A stretch of DNA of 64,000 nucleotides from positions 469,001 through 533,000 of the forward strand of contig JAILWO010000001.1 in assembly GCA_025698895.1 (NCBI GenBank), written 5' to 3'. A program made the translations under genes and the position numbers. Origin of the DNA: Rhizobiaceae bacterium. Its GTDB lineage: Bacteria; Pseudomonadota; Alphaproteobacteria; Rhizobiales; Rhizobiaceae. Below the pieces are notes generated by a model. The model saw only the letters and a list, made by a program, of their open reading frames with translations, was not told the DNA's origin and did not search any database. Below, piece by piece: positions 62,381 through 64,000 of the stretch (positions within the stretch are counted from its first letter, which is position 1; each line of letters starts with the position of its first letter).

Positions 62381-63304
62381 TCAGGCCGCCGCCGGCGTCG
62401 CGGGAACGAGCGGCTCGAACGGCGCGTTCCGATCGGCCGCGAGACCGAAGACCGTGTGCTCCTGGAGCCGCGCCGTCACCTCGGCCGCGTCGCCTTCCAG
62501 CGCCTCCGGCGTGATCGGCTTGCCGACCACGATCTGCACCGCGCGGCCGGTCTTGTTGAGCAGTTCGTGGAACACGGTCATGTCGCGCAGTTCGGTCGAA
62601 TATTTCGACAGGAAGTAGAACAGGCCGGAATTGCGCGCGGTGATTCGCGTCGGGACGAGGGGTACCTGATAGCGCCGCGCCAGGCCGACGGCCGAGTTCT
62701 GCCACGGCCGCTCCGTCAGCCGCCCCTCGTTCCAGTAGGCGATGCGGCCGGCCGGAAACAGCACCACGGCCTTCTGGTCGGCGAAGGCCTTGGCGGTCAT
62801 TTCCAGCGTATCGCGGCTCTTGGCGTGCGACTTCTCGTGCTGGCGCCACTCCACCGGAATGATCAGATCGCGAAAGCCGGGGCAGGCGCGTAGCGCGTCG
62901 CGATTCGCGAAGATCGCCAGATCCGACCGCCGGTCCTTCATCATGTCGAAGATCGCGATGCCGTCCGCAATGCCCGTCGGATGCGACGGCGCCATGATGA
63001 AGCCCCCGCGATCTGGAATGTTTTCGCCGCCGATCACCGTCACGTCGAGCGAAAGCAGCGCACTGATGTAGGAGAACGCATCCCACCCGGAAAGCGGCGC
63101 GATGTCGTCGGCCATCGCCACCGCCTGCCGATAGTGGAACATGCGGTAGAGGATAGGCCGCATGACCGGCCAGAGCACATGCCGCGACAGGTGGGTCGCA
63201 CGTTCGGCGATCAACTGGTCAACGATATGCAGGTCTGGAGAGACTGTCTGTTCTCCCCGCTCAAAAACCTCAGACAGCGCCGACGGCGTGGAATGAACGT
63301 CCAT
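62381..63304 (-). CDS. PlsC-like lysophospholipid acyltransferase
   Basis: 307 aa. The acyltransferase motif is PSHPTGIADGIAI (H108, D114): an HPxGxxDG variant with five residues between H and D instead of the usual four. FPAGRIAYWNEG is the motif III region (usually EGTRS), and VPLVPTRI and KTGRAVQIVVGKPI match blocks II/IV. It probably acylates a lyso-lipid at the inner membrane; the substrate is unknown. An ornithine-lipid OlsA-like role is possible. The N-terminal 90 residues are not distinctive. Confidence 0.75.
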   Translation of the reverse strand: MDVHSTPSALSEVFERGEQTVSPDLHIVDQLIAERATHLSRHVLWPVMRPILYRMFHYRQAVAMADDIAPLSGWDAFSYISALLSLDVTVIGGENIPDRGGFIMAPSHPTGIADGIAIFDMMKDRRSDLAIFANRDALRACPGFRDLIIPVEWRQHEKSHAKSRDTLEMTAKAFADQKAVVLFPAGRIAYWNEGRLTERPWQNSAVGLARRYQVPLVPTRITARNSGLFYFLSKYSTELRDMTVFHELLNKTGRAVQIVVGKPITPEALEGDAAEVTARLQEHTVFGLAADRNAPFEPLVPATPAAA

Positions 63305-63424
63305 ATGGGCTCAACTCCATTCGGCGCGTATCTCGCCGAATTTTACGACGCCATAATGACATCTCGGCCTAAACGCCTGCAACTGTTGCGGGTTGCACCA
63401 GACCGCTCCCAAAGGCACGAATTG

Positions 63425-63991
63425 TTACAGTCCGGTTTTTTTCATGTCCTGAAGCAACGCGATACGCACCAGCTCGGCCAGTTCGCGGGCTGCACGGTCC
63501 TCGGCGTCGCGGACCGCGCGCATGGCCGCAAATTCCTGCTTGGGAACATCGTAGGAAGCTGAAATCTCGCGATTCCCCTGCGAGACCACCTCTCCCGTCT
63601 CAGTGTCGGTCAGGACGTAACGCGAACTCATGACCACAGAGCCGGACGTCGGCTGGCGTTCGTTCGGCCCGTCTGTCACGATCTGGCGGACGGCCGTCGC
63701 GACCTGACGGCTGACCACGCCGAGCCTGAGCCGATAGCGCGCCTTGTCGGGCTCTCCCGCGCCGCCATGCAGCAGGAAGATCATGTGATTGTAGACTTCC
63801 TGTTCCTCGCGACTGACAGGAGGCTCGATCGAGATCGAGGCGACGCGCGCCGGCGCGCCGGCCTGTCCCGGCGCTGTCGCACCGGTCGTCACGTTTCCGT
63901 AGAGCGGCGTGACCGTGCAGGCTGACAGCCCGACCAGGGCGGCGAGGACCGCCAGCGGCAGCAGGCGCGAAATCCGGTCACAGAACGACAT
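63425..63991 (-). CDS. lptE: LPS-assembly lipoprotein LptE
   Basis: 188-aa outer-membrane lipoprotein that plugs LptD in LPS export. Lipobox LSAC with lipidated C25 after a hydrophobic signal (LPLAVLAALVGLSAC), followed by TVTPLYGNV, the LptE start seen in rhizobia. A central tubular domain region (YNHMIFLLHGG, YRLRLGV, MSSRYVLTDTETGEVVSQG) and the end ELAELVRIALLQDM match the family. leuS normally lies just upstream, beyond the window edge. The last 9 nt of the window precede its ATG. Confidence 0.85.
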   Translation of the reverse strand: MSFCDRISRLLPLAVLAALVGLSACTVTPLYGNVTTGATAPGQAGAPARVASISIEPPVSREEQEVYNHMIFLLHGGAGEPDKARYRLRLGVVSRQVATAVRQIVTDGPNERQPTSGSVVMSSRYVLTDTETGEVVSQGNREISASYDVPKQEFAAMRAVRDAEDRAARELAELVRIALLQDMKKTGL

Positions 63992-64000
63992 TCACGATCC

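Noticed and set aside
62373-62390. Hairpin between fsa and the acyltransferase gene (GGCGGC/GCCGCC)
   Set aside because: Only 6 bp with no T-tract on either strand, and it overlaps the acyltransferase stop codon; too weak to call a terminator.

Overview
The window is a GC-rich chromosomal segment of an alphaproteobacterium, most likely a Hyphomicrobiales (Rhizobiales) member near the Mesorhizobium/Nitratireductor/Hoeflea group. Pointers are TrcR (DUF1013), a DUF4164-zapA pair, an EnuR/DoeX-controlled ectoine cluster, a -10 element of the rhizobial CTATAT type, and housekeeping genes (polA, priA, leuC, rimM-trmD-rplS, pgk/gap/tkt, xerC) in ordinary codon usage. I see no phage, insertion sequence, CRISPR array, tRNA or rRNA. 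The ectoine catabolic cluster suggests a marine, saline or plant-associated life.

Left part (1-14180): a branched-chain amino-acid type ABC transporter (livG cut by the window edge, livM, livH), then a nearly complete ectoine/5-hydroxyectoine utilisation cluster, all on the minus strand: enuR (MocR-type regulator), uehABC (TRAP transporter), a universal stress protein, eutA, eutB, eutC, doeA (ectoine hydrolase) and doeB (deacetylase). The AsnC-type regulator doeX is divergent from enuR. The transporter brings ectoines in, EutABC are thought to handle hydroxyectoine, DoeA opens the ring and DoeB deacetylates the product. The later transaminase and semialdehyde dehydrogenase are not in the window.

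Middle part (14289-34800): trcR; a WYL regulator with a VOC protein and a DUF1127 gene sharing a duplicated dyad operator; an SDR; a membrane-tethered winged-helix/TPR regulator divergent from two exported lipocalin-like proteins and a second TRAP transporter; a YghU-type GST; prpE; an SGNH hydrolase; and a carbon-metabolism block tkt-gap-(K+/H+ antiporter)-pgk, followed by DUF4164-zapA.

Right part (34876-64000): an ABC-F ATPase, a thiamine diphosphokinase, rpe, a thioredoxin-like protein and gph; a zinc regulon (znuA divergent from znuCB-zur with a doubled Zur-type operator); a LysE exporter; a DUF3307/SatD-like pair with a tandem dyad; polA; a candidate small RNA with three C-rich-loop hairpins and a strong terminator; an M20 peptidase; an RNase D-like exonuclease; Host_attach and TraB proteins; xerC; rimM-trmD-rplS; a methyltransferase; mgtC-like; leuC; a diguanylate cyclase; priA; an Fsa/Tal aldolase; a PlsC-like acyltransferase; and lptE.

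The signals most worth following are non-coding: the candidate sRNA upstream of polA, the paired WYL operators, the tandem dyads at the SatD-like/DUF3307 locus, and the direct-repeat candidate operator of the ectoine operon.
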